From Flavimobilis sp052324925 (GTDB taxonomy: Bacteria > Actinomycetota > Actinomycetes > Actinomycetales > Cellulomonadaceae): a DNA stretch of 64,000 nt. Numbering within the stretch: position 1 is the stretch's first letter; the number at the start of each line of letters is the position of its first letter. The notes below the pieces were generated by a model that was not told the DNA's origin, ran no database searches, and saw nothing but the letters and a program-made list of their open reading frames with translations. Made by a program: the position numbers and the translations under genes. The stretch lies in NCBI GenBank assembly GCA_052324925.1, contig JBQPRE010000003.1, one strand, 5' to 3'. Positions 51,263-59,800 of the stretch are shown piece after piece.

Positions 51263-52687
51263 ATGTTCAAGACCGCCGAGGAGGCAATTGCCTTCACGCG
51301 CAACGAGGACGTCGAGTTCGTCGACGTGCGCTTCTGCGACCTGCCCGGAGTGATGCAGCACTTCAACATTCCGATCGCGCAGTTCGAGGAGTCCGCATTC
51401 ACGGACGGCATGATGTTCGACGGGTCCTCGATCCGCGGCTTCCAGGCCATCCACGAGTCAGACATGAAGCTCGTCCCCGACGTGACGACCGCGTACATCG
51501 ACCCGTTCCGCAAGCGCAAGACGCTCATCGTGAACTTCTCGATCGTCGACCCGTTCACGGACGAGTCCTACTCGCGCGACCCGCGCAACGTCGCGTTCAA
51601 GGCTGAGGCGTACCTGCGGTCGACCGGCATCGCCGACACGGCGTTCTTCGCTCCCGAGGCCGAGTTCTACGTCTTCGACGACGTCCGCTTCGAGACCACC
51701 CAGCACTCGGCGTTCTACTCCCTCGACTCCAAGGAGGCGGCGTGGAACACGGGCCGCGCCGAGGAGGGTGGCAACCTCGGCTACAAGACCCGGTACAAGG
51801 GCGGCTACTTCCCCGTCTCCCCCAATGACCAGATGGCCGACCTGCGCGACGAGATGTGCGCGGTTCTCGACGAGGTCGGCCTCGAGGTCGAGCGCGCCCA
51901 CCACGAGGTCGGCACCGCGGGCCAGCAGGAGATCAACTACCGGTTCTCGACGCTCACCGCAGCGGCCGACGACCTCATGAAGTTCAAGTACGTCATCAAG
52001 AACGTCGCGTGGGAGGCCGGCAAGTCCGTGACCTTCATGCCGAAGCCCCTCTTCGGAGACAACGGCTCGGGCATGCACTCCCACCAGTCGCTGTGGAAGG
52101 ACGGCAAGCCGCTGTTCTACGACGAGGCGGGCTACGGCGGCCTGTCGGACCTGGCCCGCTGGTACATCGGCGGCCTGCTCAAGCACGCACCCGCGCTGCT
52201 CGCGTTCACGAACCCGTCGGTCAACTCCTACCGTCGCCTCGTGCCCGGCTATGAGGCCCCCGTCAACCTCGTGTACTCGGCGCGCAACCGCTCCGCGTGC
52301 ATCCGCATCCCCGTGACTGGATCGAACCCCAAGGCCAAGCGCGTCGAGTTCCGCGTCCCGGACCCCTCGGCGAACCCGTACCTCGCGTTCGCGGCCCAGC
52401 TGCTCGCCGGCATCGACGGCATCAAGAACCGCATCGAGCCGCCGGAGCCGATCGACAAGGACCTGTACGAGCTTCCGCCCGAGGAGCACGCGCTCATCCA
52501 GCAGGTCCCCGCCTCGCTCGAGGAGGCCCTGCAGGCGCTCGAGGCCGACCAGGACTTCCTCACCGTCGGCGGCGTGTTCACGCCGGACCTCATCGAGACG
52601 TGGATCGACTACAAGCGCACCCACGAGCTCGCGCCGGTCCAGCTGCGTCCGACGCCCCACGAGTTCGAGCTCTACTACGACTGCTGA
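51263..52687 (+). CDS. glnA: Glutamine synthetase type I (adenylylation-regulated)
   Basis: Main ammonia-assimilating enzyme, 474 residues, expected to form dodecamers. Recognised segments: VEFVDVRFCDLPGVMQHFNI; MMFDGSSIRGFQAIHESDM; the metal/ATP motifs APEAEFYVFDDVRF, KGGYFPVSP and GSGMHSHQSLWKDGKPLF; NRSACIRIPVTGSNPKAKRV. The adenylylated Tyr lies in DKDLYELPPEE, so GlnE (56810-59890) can control it. ATG 51263 follows AAGGAG. The C-terminus EFELYYDC overlaps a mobile-element attachment core, but the coding sequence is intact. The gene's likely terminator is now 2.8 kb downstream. Confidence 0.95.
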   Translation: MFKTAEEAIAFTRNEDVEFVDVRFCDLPGVMQHFNIPIAQFEESAFTDGMMFDGSSIRGFQAIHESDMKLVPDVTTAYIDPFRKRKTLIVNFSIVDPFTDESYSRDPRNVAFKAEAYLRSTGIADTAFFAPEAEFYVFDDVRFETTQHSAFYSLDSKEAAWNTGRAEEGGNLGYKTRYKGGYFPVSPNDQMADLRDEMCAVLDEVGLEVERAHHEVGTAGQQEINYRFSTLTAAADDLMKFKYVIKNVAWEAGKSVTFMPKPLFGDNGSGMHSHQSLWKDGKPLFYDEAGYGGLSDLARWYIGGLLKHAPALLAFTNPSVNSYRRLVPGYEAPVNLVYSARNRSACIRIPVTGSNPKAKRVEFRVPDPSANPYLAFAAQLLAGIDGIKNRIEPPEPIDKDLYELPPEEHALIQQVPASLEEALQALEADQDFLTVGGVFTPDLIETWIDYKRTHELAPVQLRPTPHEFELYYDC

Positions 52688-52689
52688 CC
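52660..52689 (+). repeat. Left attachment core (30 bp) in the 3' end of glnA
   Basis: Thirty identical bases occur here and at 55420-55449. The copy covers the last codons of glnA, its TGA stop and two further bases. Such duplications arise when a tyrosine recombinase integrates an element that carries the gene end. Confidence 0.8.
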
Positions 52690-52717
52690 TAGTTCAGCAA
52701 GTTGACCTGCGACGACG

Positions 52718-52873
52718 CTAACCGCTGACCGCCGCAGTCCGCAGAGAGTCCGCACGAGCCGCCAGCACCGTTTCGACGGCGGCCCGTGTGGACTCTTCTG
52801 TGTCCGGCCACAGGTGCCCGTACACGTCGAGCGTCGTCTTCGCCGAGGCGTGCCGCATGCGCGCCTGGACGAT
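52718..52873 (-). pseudogene. C-terminal fragment of a tyrosine recombinase (integrase)
   Basis: On the minus strand about 50 codons read VQARMRHASAKTTLDVYGHL, then WPDTEESTRAAVETVLAARA, ending at TAG 52718-52720. This is the end of a phage integrase: the HASAKTT helix with a catalytic His, the nucleophilic Tyr in LDVYGHLW, and the usual acidic tail. An in-frame stop (TAG) appears directly upstream at the junction with the tape-measure remnant, so the remaining ~330 residues are gone. It lies right beside the left attachment core, where an integrase gene is expected. Confidence 0.75.
52736..52754. repeat. Left pair of 8-bp repeats (possible integrase arm sites)
   Basis: AGTCCGCA occurs at 52736-52743 and 52747-52754, an 11-bp pitch. 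The same pair with the same pitch is present near the right end, at 55301-55319. The left pair lies inside the integrase fragment. Confidence 0.45.
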
Positions 52874-52875
52874 CT

Positions 52876-54067
52876 ATGAAGAAGTCGCTGACGAGCCTGA
52901 CCGACTCGCTCGCCAAGATGCAGGAGACGTCGGTCAAGCGCGGCCACGACCGCTGCAGTGAAGGCCGCGCAGAAGACGCTCGCCGCCCAGGGAAAGACGA
53001 CGAAGAGCATCTGGGCCAACGGCGGCTCCAAGGGCCTCACGGTGCTCCTGGCGGGCTTCACCGACGGCGGCAAGGTCAAGAAGGGCGCGGCAGGCAAGGC
53101 CGTCAAAGCCGCCACGCTCGCCGACATCGCCGAGGGACGCGAGATCATCGCCACGCGCCTCGAGAACGCCAACGCGCGACTCGAGGAGATGCAGGGCCAG
53201 TACGACCAGCTCAAGTCCTCGACCTCGTCGTCCATCCGCGGAGAGCTCGACCTCAAGGCAGGCATCGGGCAGGACACCGTTGACCAGTGGGGCCACACGG
53301 TCAAGGGCAAGACCACGTTCGCCAGCGTCTCCAGCCAGGTCATGACGATGTCCGCCAAGGCTAGGACGTTCGCGGGCAAGCTCAAGGCTCTCGTCTCCAA
53401 AGGCATCCGCGCAGGGCTCGTGCAGGAGGTCGCCGCGCTGGGCACCACCGAGGGCATCACCGTCGCCGATGTACTGCTCTCCGGTACGGCCGCCGAGGTC
53501 GAGTAACTCAGCGCCGACTACTCCGCGCTCGGCAATTGGTCCGACGCCGCGGGCACCTACCTCGCCGACCAGATGTACGGCGCAGGCATCGCCGCGCAGG
53601 AGGGCTTCATCAGGGGCCTCGAGGCCGACGACGCCAAGCTGCTCGCCGCCACAAAGACCCTCACCGCGAAGGTCACCGCCGAGGTGAAGAAGCAGCTCGG
53701 CATCAAGAGCCCCAGCCGCGTGTTCAAGTCCCTGGGCCGGTTCACGGTCGACGGCTCCACCGGCGGCATGGAAGACCGCTACGCCACGGCGCAGAAGTCG
53801 CTCTCCGGGTTCGCAACGAACCTCACCCAGGCCGAGTTCGCCGCGCCGGCCGCCCCGAAGGTCACACCCCAGTCAGGCGCGAACGCGACGGCCAGCGACA
53901 ACAACGAGCGCCTCGTGCACATGCTCATTGACGCCCTCGCGAACATGCACTTCGAGGTTAGCAATACCGTCGGCACCAACAAGCGCACGGCGGCCGAGAT
54001 TGTCCTGAGCGGCATCCAGGGGGCGGCGCGGACCGACCGGAACGTGCTGCAGACGGCCCTCCGGTGA
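52876..54067 (+). pseudogene. Phage tail tape-measure protein remnant (C-terminal part)
   Basis: About 390 codons of a tape-measure protein. The first stretch (MKKSLTSLTDSLAKMQETSV) is in one frame. Near 52940 the frame shifts by one base, and reading continues as KAAQKTLAAQGKTTKSIWAN up to a TAA at 53504-53506. The same frame reopens at once with LSADYSALGNWSDAAGTYLA and continues past QLGIKSPSRVFKSLGRFTVD to a TGA at 54065-54067. KSPSRVFK is a hallmark of tape-measure C-terminal regions. One frameshift and one nonsense change, probably CAA to TAA, thus inactivate it, and the 5' part is deleted. A tape measure normally sets tail length; here it is a fossil. Confidence 0.75.
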
Positions 54068-54086
54068 TTGACCACCCGGCGCCCGT

Positions 54087-54120
54087 CGCGGGCGCCGACT
54101 TCTCACAGTCGGCGCCCGCG
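54087..54120. terminator. Hairpin after the tape-measure remnant
   Basis: A 14-bp perfect stem (54087-54100 with 54107-54120) with a 6-nt loop lies between convergent reading frames. Confidence 0.65.
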
Positions 54121-54130
54121 AGGACCGAGG

Positions 54131-54382
54131 TCAGTCTTCGAGCACCACGGCCAGGCGCTGCCTGAACCACTCGGAGCCCAAGCGCTGTGCTCCGTCGACG
54201 CTCTCCGCTGAGACCGAGTGCACGAGCATGCCCCCGACAGAGACGCGACCCTCGTACCGATCGGGGTCGACGGCGGCACACACGACATCGACCCGGACCG
54301 TGAGTGGGGCCTCGTGCCCTCTCCACACGGTCCCCACCTCGATGGGCTGGTGATCGAACTTGCGAATGATGCGACCCAACAT
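54131..54382 (-). CDS. Small hypothetical protein of the element
   Basis: Protein of 83 residues without a recognised family. It starts MLGRIIRKFDHQPIEVGTVW, continues with a beta-rich part (APLTVRVDVVCAAVDPDRYE), and ends with a helical, charged tail (GSEWFRQRLAVVLED). It looks like a small soluble alpha/beta protein. GGGAG about 7 nt before ATG 54382 supports translation. It is on the integrase strand with the HTH and DUF2188 genes, the leftward early-type group of the element. Confidence 0.55.
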   Translation of the reverse strand: MLGRIIRKFDHQPIEVGTVWRGHEAPLTVRVDVVCAAVDPDRYEGRVSVGGMLVHSVSAESVDGAQRLGSEWFRQRLAVVLED

Positions 54383-54463
54383 GCTTACTCCCTACCTCGT
54401 GGATGAGTGCGGGGATTATAAGGAGGGGGGTATCACTGTCAACGAAGATCGCCGCGAGGCGTG

Positions 54464-54730
54464 TCAGGGCTCTTGGTGTCGCCTCTCTGCGCGCCGGTGC
54501 GCTGCTTGGGATCGCGCGGTTCTCATCATCGCGTCCAACGGCACCACGGCCGTCTGTGTTCGCAGCAGGTCGAGGCAGTGGACGTCGAACCTGACGAGCC
54601 TTCCCACCTTGTGGTGCGGGAGCGACTTCGTGTTGTGGCGCACCCAGTCGACTGACATGTCGATCTGCGCGGCGAACCACTCCGCGTCGCGCAGCGGGTC
54701 GTGGTGGCGTGGTTCAAAGTGCTCGGCCAT
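54464..54730 (-). CDS. Excisionase-like helix-turn-helix protein
   Basis: Protein of 88 residues. The central WFAAQIDMSVDWVRHNTKSL and PHHKVGRLVRFDVHCLDLLR segments match the winged helix-turn-helix of phage excisionases and related MerR-like proteins, which bend DNA at attachment sites. The N-terminus is His- and Asp-rich and the C-terminus basic. ATG 54730 is the only good start. No GGAGG-like site is obvious. Position within the element and the paired repeats suit a recombination-direction factor; a repressor role is also possible. Confidence 0.6.
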   Translation of the reverse strand: MAEHFEPRHHDPLRDAEWFAAQIDMSVDWVRHNTKSLPHHKVGRLVRFDVHCLDLLRTQTAVVPLDAMMRTARSQAAHRRAERRHQEP

Positions 54731-54909
54731 GGACCTACGCTGCCACGGCTGGCGGCCCGCAGCCCGGCGTCGCGGTCGTCGACCCCAAATCGATGCGACG
54801 AGCGCTCCACGGCGCGCAATTCACGCTGCTCGTCGACGGCCGCCCCGTCAAGGCGATCGTCCAGGCCGAGATCACGACCGCCGCCGCAGCGATGGCCCGC
54901 GGGTACTGA
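54709..54909 (+). CDS. Short open frame, possible gene fragment
   Basis: An open frame of 66 codons ending at 54909, containing GVAVVDPKSMRRALHGAQFT and LLVDGRPVKAIVQAEITTAA. Codon third positions are GC-rich, as in real genes, but the start overlaps the divergent HTH gene and no ribosome site is seen, so it may be a 5'-truncated remnant. I do not recognise the family. A good hairpin follows immediately. Confidence 0.3.
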   Translation: MVQSARPWTYAATAGGPQPGVAVVDPKSMRRALHGAQFTLLVDGRPVKAIVQAEITTAAAAMARGY

Positions 54910-54911
54910 CC

Positions 54912-54948
54912 AGTGGGGCGCGGCCAGCTGCTCTGGTCGCGCCCCACT
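54912..54948. terminator. Hairpin terminator within the element
   Basis: A 16-bp stem with one G-U pair (54912-54927 with 54933-54948) and a 5-nt loop separates the fragment from the convergent DUF2188 gene. Confidence 0.7.
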
Positions 54949-54951
54949 CGC

Positions 54952-55185
54952 CTAGCCGGGGATGTTGCGAGGATCGTTCCCCTTCGGGATCGTGTCCTTC
55001 GCGCGGATCGCGCCGTCCTTGCCGTGGGTCAGCATCTCGCCGCCCCCGGCGTTGCCGAGGATCTCGCGGGCACGTGCCTGCGCCTGGGCCTGCGTGTCCG
55101 TGTGCGCGGACGCGCGGGATGCCCCAGGTGCTTTGACGTCCCAGCCTCCCTGCGCGCCCGGCACGACGTGTCTCTGCTCTGCCAT
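54952..55185 (-). CDS. DUF2188 domain protein
   Basis: Protein of 77 residues with the full DUF2188 pattern: RHVVPGAQGGWDVKAPGASR, then ASAHTDTQAQAQARAREILG, NAGGGEMLTHGKDG and a final AKDTIPKGNDP. It is a small soluble domain, common in bacteria and phages, without a known role. GGAGG 9 nt before ATG 55185 is a strong ribosome site; longer in-frame starts are not supported. It is the rightmost gene of the element and probably its most intact one. Confidence 0.75.
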   Translation of the reverse strand: MAEQRHVVPGAQGGWDVKAPGASRASAHTDTQAQAQARAREILGNAGGGEMLTHGKDGAIRAKDTIPKGNDPRNIPG

Positions 55186-55300
55186 GTTCTCACCTCCTCT
55201 CGTCGATCGGGCAGCCTGGCACAAGCCACGGACACTCGTCACGCATGAGGACCCCTGCGGCCGCACAGGACATCCTGCACAGACGCCGCTGTCCGCGTGC

Positions 55301-55319
55301 AGTCCGCACGGAGTCCGCA
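55301..55319. repeat. Right pair of 8-bp repeats (possible integrase arm sites)
   Basis: AGTCCGCA occurs at 55301-55308 and 55312-55319, again with an 11-bp pitch and with similar flanks (GC before the first copy). It mirrors the pair at 52736-52754. Confidence 0.45.
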
Positions 55320-55419
55320 GGAGCATCCGCAGCGGTACCCCTTCTCCACCGCACTCAACGAGCGGAGCCGCAGGATCCCGCGCCTGCCAACATGACTCCT
55401 CCGAACCCGCAAGATGACG

Positions 55420-55449
55420 CGAGTTCGAGCTCTACTACGACTGCTGACC
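55420..55449 (+). repeat. Right attachment core (30 bp), duplicate of the glnA terminus
   Basis: Identical over 30 bp to 52660-52689. The flanks differ on both sides, so the repeat is sharply bounded. Confidence 0.8.
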
Positions 55450-55462
55450 ACCTGTCACCGAC

Positions 55463-55504
55463 ACGACGGGCCCGCGCGCAGATGCTGCGCGCGGGCCCCG
55501 TCGT
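55463..55504 (+). terminator. Displaced glnA terminator
   Basis: An 18-bp stem with one bulge (55463-55480 with 55486-55504) and a GATGC loop lies 13 bp beyond the right core. Without the element it would be about 15 bp past the glnA stop region, the usual distance. Confidence 0.7.
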
Positions 55505-55512
55505 TCGTGCGG

Positions 55513-55518
55513 TAGGTT
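55513..55518 (+). promoter_or_regulatory. -10 hexamer of the AI-2E family gene
   Basis: TAGGTT would start transcription near 55525, leaving a leader of about 28 nt with a GGAGG ribosome site. Confidence 0.4.
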
Positions 55519-55552
55519 CACTCTGCCCGCATCGCGCCCGCTGGAGGCCCCC

Positions 55553-56803
55553 GTGACTGTTCCTGACGTGCAGCCCCGCTACATCGACGACGTCGATCCC
55601 GCGGCCAGGCCACCGCGTTGGCTCCCCAAGGCGCTCGTCATGACCGTCGTCGCCGCCATCGTCGGCGTACTCGCCTGGCGCGCGATGGGCATGCTCACGG
55701 CGCTCTTCACCAACCTCGTCATCGCGCTGTTCATCTCGCTCATGCTCGAGCCGCTCATCGTGTGGCTCGTGCGCCACCGCTGGAAGCGAGGTGCGGCGAC
55801 CGGTGTCGTCATGGGCGGTGCGTTCGTGGCGATCGCCGGCATGATCGCCATGTTCGGCACGATGTTCGTCACGCAGGTCATCGAGCTCGGCAAGTCCGTG
55901 CCCGACGCGTACGACAGCATCCGCACGTGGGCTGACACGACGTTCGGCGTCGAGCTTCCCGAGAAGTCAAAGCTCCTCGGGCAGGCGCTCGACGGCTGGG
56001 GTGACGACATCGCCTCATCCGCGCTCGGGATCGGCACCTCGCTCCTCGGCTTCGTCTTCGCCGTCATGACGATCGGCCTCGTCGTCTACTACCTGTGCGC
56101 GGCCGGCCCCAAGTTCCGGGCCGCCATCTGCTCGTGGCTCGCACCGCGCAACCAGGTGACGGTGCTGCACCTCTGGGACGTCACGCAGGTCAAGGTCTCC
56201 GGGTTCATCAACTCTCGCCTCGTCCTGGCGTTCCTCTCGACGGCGTTCACGCTCGTCTTCCTCATGATCCTCGGGATCCCGTACTCGCTGCCGCTCGCCC
56301 TGTTCACGGGTATCGTCTCGCAGTTCGTCCCCACGATCGGTACGTACATCGGTGGCGCGCTGCCCATCCTTCTGGCGCTCGCGCAGAGCCCCATGAAGGC
56401 ACTCGCCGTCCTCGTGTTCATCGTCGTCTACCAGCAGATCGAGAACTACCTCTTCTCGCCGAAGATCTCGCAGAAGGCCCTCGAGATGAACCCGGCCGTC
56501 GCGTTCATCGTCGTCCTTGCGTTCGGCGCCGTCTTCGGCGCGCTCGGCGCGTTCCTCGCGCTCCCCGTCGCCGCGACGATCCAGGCCGTCGCCTCGACTT
56601 ACCTGCGTCGCCACGAGCTCGTCGACTCCACGCTCCTGCGTGAGCACCTGCCAGCTGACGGCTGGCAGGACACCGACGATCCCGACGATTCCGGGGTTGT
56701 GCGTGTCCCGAGCGTCGAGTCCGACGCCGACTCCGCGCCCGCCAGCGCGGCACCCGCCGACGCAACGCCGACCGACGCGCCAGCGGACGACAAGGACGCC
56801 TGA
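55553..56803 (+). CDS. AI-2E family transporter (PerM-like membrane protein)
   Basis: Polytopic membrane protein of 416 residues, about seven or eight helices. The N-terminal helices (LVMTVVAAIVGVLAWRAMGM; LFTNLVIALFISLMLEPLIV), the central soluble loop, and the C-terminal helix cluster with the signature LPLALFTGIVSQFVPTIGTY and AVFGALGAFLALPVAATIQA match the AI-2E transporter/PerM superfamily. Members export diverse solutes; some are Na+/H+ antiporters. The C-terminal 60 residues are acidic and low-complexity. The GTG at 55553 follows GGAGG by 5 nt. It is convergent with glnE, with only 6 bp between stops. Confidence 0.85.
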   Translation: MTVPDVQPRYIDDVDPAARPPRWLPKALVMTVVAAIVGVLAWRAMGMLTALFTNLVIALFISLMLEPLIVWLVRHRWKRGAATGVVMGGAFVAIAGMIAMFGTMFVTQVIELGKSVPDAYDSIRTWADTTFGVELPEKSKLLGQALDGWGDDIASSALGIGTSLLGFVFAVMTIGLVVYYLCAAGPKFRAAICSWLAPRNQVTVLHLWDVTQVKVSGFINSRLVLAFLSTAFTLVFLMILGIPYSLPLALFTGIVSQFVPTIGTYIGGALPILLALAQSPMKALAVLVFIVVYQQIENYLFSPKISQKALEMNPAVAFIVVLAFGAVFGALGAFLALPVAATIQAVASTYLRRHELVDSTLLREHLPADGWQDTDDPDDSGVVRVPSVESDADSAPASAAPADATPTDAPADDKDA

Positions 56804-56809
56804 GCGCGC

Positions 56810-59800
56810 TCAGGCCCCGTAGAACACGCGGTCCACGACCGCACGGCACCGTCGCGCGGTCCGCAGGTAGAGCTCGTCGAGCTCGTTCGCGTCGTGATGA
56901 CCCAGCAGTCGCGCAACACCCTCGAGATCACGCCTCGCCGACGGCAACAGGTCGGTGCCCGTCCCGTCTGCTCGTCCCGACCACAAGACGTTCGCGTTGC
57001 GCACCGACGACGCCAGCAGCCACGCCTCACGCAGCACGTCAGCGTCGGAGGCCTCGACGAGGCCGTGCGCCGCGAGCACGTCGAGCGCACCGAGCGTCGA
57101 CGTCGTCCGCAACGCGGCCACACGCCCCGCATGCTCCAGCTGCAGCAGCTGGACCGTCCACTCGACGTCGGCGAGACCACCACGGCCAAGTTTGACGTTG
57201 CGCGCCGGGTCGGTGCCGCGCGGCATCCGCTCGGCCTCGACGCGTGCCTTCATGCGCCGCACCTCGCGCGCCCGCTCGGTCGGCAGCTCAGCCGGGTAGC
57301 GCACGGCATCGATGATCGGGGCGACCGCGTCCCACAGGTCCTCGGGGCCCGCGACACGTCGGGCGCGCAGGAGGGCCTGCGCCTCCCACATGAGCGACCA
57401 CCGCGCGTGATACTCGGTGAACGACTCGAGCGAGCGCACGAGCGGCCCGTGACGCCCCTCAGGTCGCAGGTCCGCGTCAACCTCGAGCGACGGCTCGGAA
57501 CTCACCTCCCCGAGCAGCTGCCGCAGCCGGGTCGCCACGGCCGTCGCATACGTGTGCGCCTCCGACTCCCCCGCGCCCCCGCGGGGTCGGTGGACGAACT
57601 GCACGTCAGCATCCGAGCCGTACCCCGACTCGCGGCCACCCAACCGCCCCATGCCGATGACGAGGACATCGGCGAGAGGAGCCTCGTGCGACCTCTCGGC
57701 GCACACCGCGTGGTGCGCCACGCGCAGCGCGGCAGCGAGAACGACGTCGGTGATCCCAGAGATCGCCTCGGCGGCCGCGAGCACGTCGGTCAGCCCGAGC
57801 GCCTCGGCCGCCGCGGTGCGCGCAAGCTCACGACGGCGCAGCGCGCGCACGGAGTGGGCCGCAGAGACGACATCTTCGGCGCGGCTGAGCATGGCATCGG
57901 TCTCAGACGCGAGACGGTCCACGCCCGGCAGCGCGAGCTCGGCATCCTCACCGAGCCACGACACCGACTCGGGTGAGCGCGACAGCGCGTCCGAGAGATA
58001 GCGCGACCCCGCGAGCAGCCGAGCCAGTCGACGCGCCGCCGTGCCCGAGTCCCGCAACAGCTTGAGGTACCAGTGGCTCCGCCCCAGCTCGTCCGACAGC
58101 ACCCGGAAGCTGAGCAGCCCGCCGTCCGGGTCCGCCCCCTCAGCAAACCAGCCGAGCATGACGGGGAGCAGCTGACGCTGGATGGCGGCCCGGCGTGAGA
58201 CGCCGTCGGTCAGCGCCGCGATGTGCCGCACCGCACCTCCCGGGTCCCGGTAGCCGATGGCCGCGAGCCGTGCCCGCGCATCCTCGGGACGCAGTGATGC
58301 CTCGGACGCGGAGAGCCGCGCGACCGCCGGAAGAAGGGGCCGGTAGTAGAGCCGCTCGTGCATCGCGCGCACCGTGAGTCGAGTCTGCCGCCAGGCCGCC
58401 AGCACTCCCTCAGCGCCTTCGGCACGCAGCCCCACAGAGCGCGCCAGCCGGCGCAGATCCGCGTCAGCCGTCGGCAGCAGATGAGTGCGAAAGAGCCGGT
58501 GCAGCTGGAGGCGGTGCTCAAGGACGCGCAAGAACCGGTAGCAGCGTGCCATCTCGTCACGGTCGTCGCGTCCGACGTACCCCGCGTCGGTCAGCGCATC
58601 AAGGGCCGTGAGCGTCGTGGCCACCCGGATCGAGGCGTCGCCGCGCCCGTGGACGAGCTGGAGCAGCTGAACCGTGAACTCGACGTCCCGCAGGCCGCCC
58701 TTGCCGAGCTTGACCTGGCGATCGGCCTCCGCAGCAGGCACGTGGTCCTCGACGCGACGACGCATCGCCTGCGCATCGCTGACGAAGTTCTCGCGGGTCA
58801 CCGCCTGCCACACGAGCGGCGAGACCGCCTCGAGGTACATGGCGCCGAGCTCCGCGTCGCCCGCGACGAACCGCGCCTTGAGCAGCGCCTGGAACTCCCA
58901 GGTCTTCGCCCACCGGTCGTAGTACGCGCGGTGGGAGGCGACCGTCCGGACGAGAGGCCCGTCCTTGCCCTCGGGCCGCAGCGCCGCGTCGACCGTCCAG
59001 AGCGGCGGTTCCCCCGACGGCTGCGCGCACGCGCGTGCGAGCGCCGCCGCGAGGCGCGCACCATCGGCGAGCGCAGCGGCCTCGTCGGCGCCCTCGACGG
59101 GCTGTGCGACGTAGACGACGTCGACGTCGGAGACGTAGTTGAGCTCCCGCGCACCGCACTTGCCCATCGCGATGACCGCGAGCCGAGTCTCGGCCCCGTG
59201 GCCGGGCAGGCCCGCCCGCGCGATCGCGAGCGCCGCCTCGAGCGCGGCAGCGGCGAGGTCGGAGAGCGCGGCAGCGACCTCGGGCAGGACGTCGACCGGC
59301 GAGGGCGCGGCCAGGTCCCAAGCGGCGACGCGTGCGAGACGACGACGATAGGCCCGCCGCAACGCGTCGGTCGCGGCGCTCACCTCGGAGGTGGAGGCCG
59401 CCTGCGGAGCTGCGAGCGAAAGACCGCACGCGAGGGGGACCTCCGCCCTGGGATCCGCAGCGACGGCCCGCAGTAGTTCCGCACGCACCTGCACGGGATC
59501 GGCGTCGAGGGGCGAGTCGCCGCTGAGGACCGCGCCGAGAACGTCGGGATGCCGGACGAGCTCGTCAGCGAGGGCGACCGACGCGCCCAGCACGGCCAGG
59601 AGCCGGGCGCGGGCGTCGTCGTCGGTCGCGAGCGCGGCCCGCAGGACGGGCTCCTCGGGTCCGTCCGCGACCGCCTCGGCGATACGCACGAGAGCGAGCA
59701 GCGCCGCGTCGGGGTCGGCAACGGGTGCGAGCGCGGCGACGAGCGCATCCCGATCGCTCAGGACGCGCGCAAGCGCGGCATCGCCGAGAAAAGCCTCGGC

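Larger units (their letters stand above)
52690..55449. mobile_element. Decayed integrative element (actinophage-like) in the glnA 3' end
   Basis: The 2760-bp segment is bounded by the 30-bp repeat of the glnA terminus, with one copy at its right end. It holds the last 50 residues of a tyrosine recombinase, a truncated and mutated phage tape-measure gene, a small hypothetical gene, an excisionase-like HTH gene, a possible gene fragment and a DUF2188 gene. Paired 8-bp repeats near both ends look like recombinase arm sites. The recombinase lacks most of its catalytic domain, so it cannot excise itself. A large internal deletion joined the recombinase tail to the tape-measure gene. The rest of the window looks like ordinary chromosome. 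Confidence 0.8.
55186..55552. other. Non-coding right end of the element and glnA-distal junction
   Basis: This 367-bp stretch holds no convincing gene. It contains the right pair of 8-bp repeats (55301-55319), the right attachment core (55420-55449), the displaced glnA terminator (55463-55504) and the promoter of the next gene (55513-55518). Confidence 0.7.

Noticed and set aside
52690..55449. tRNA gene as the attachment site
   Set aside because: No tRNA-like cloverleaf is present at either core; the repeat is plainly the end of glnA.
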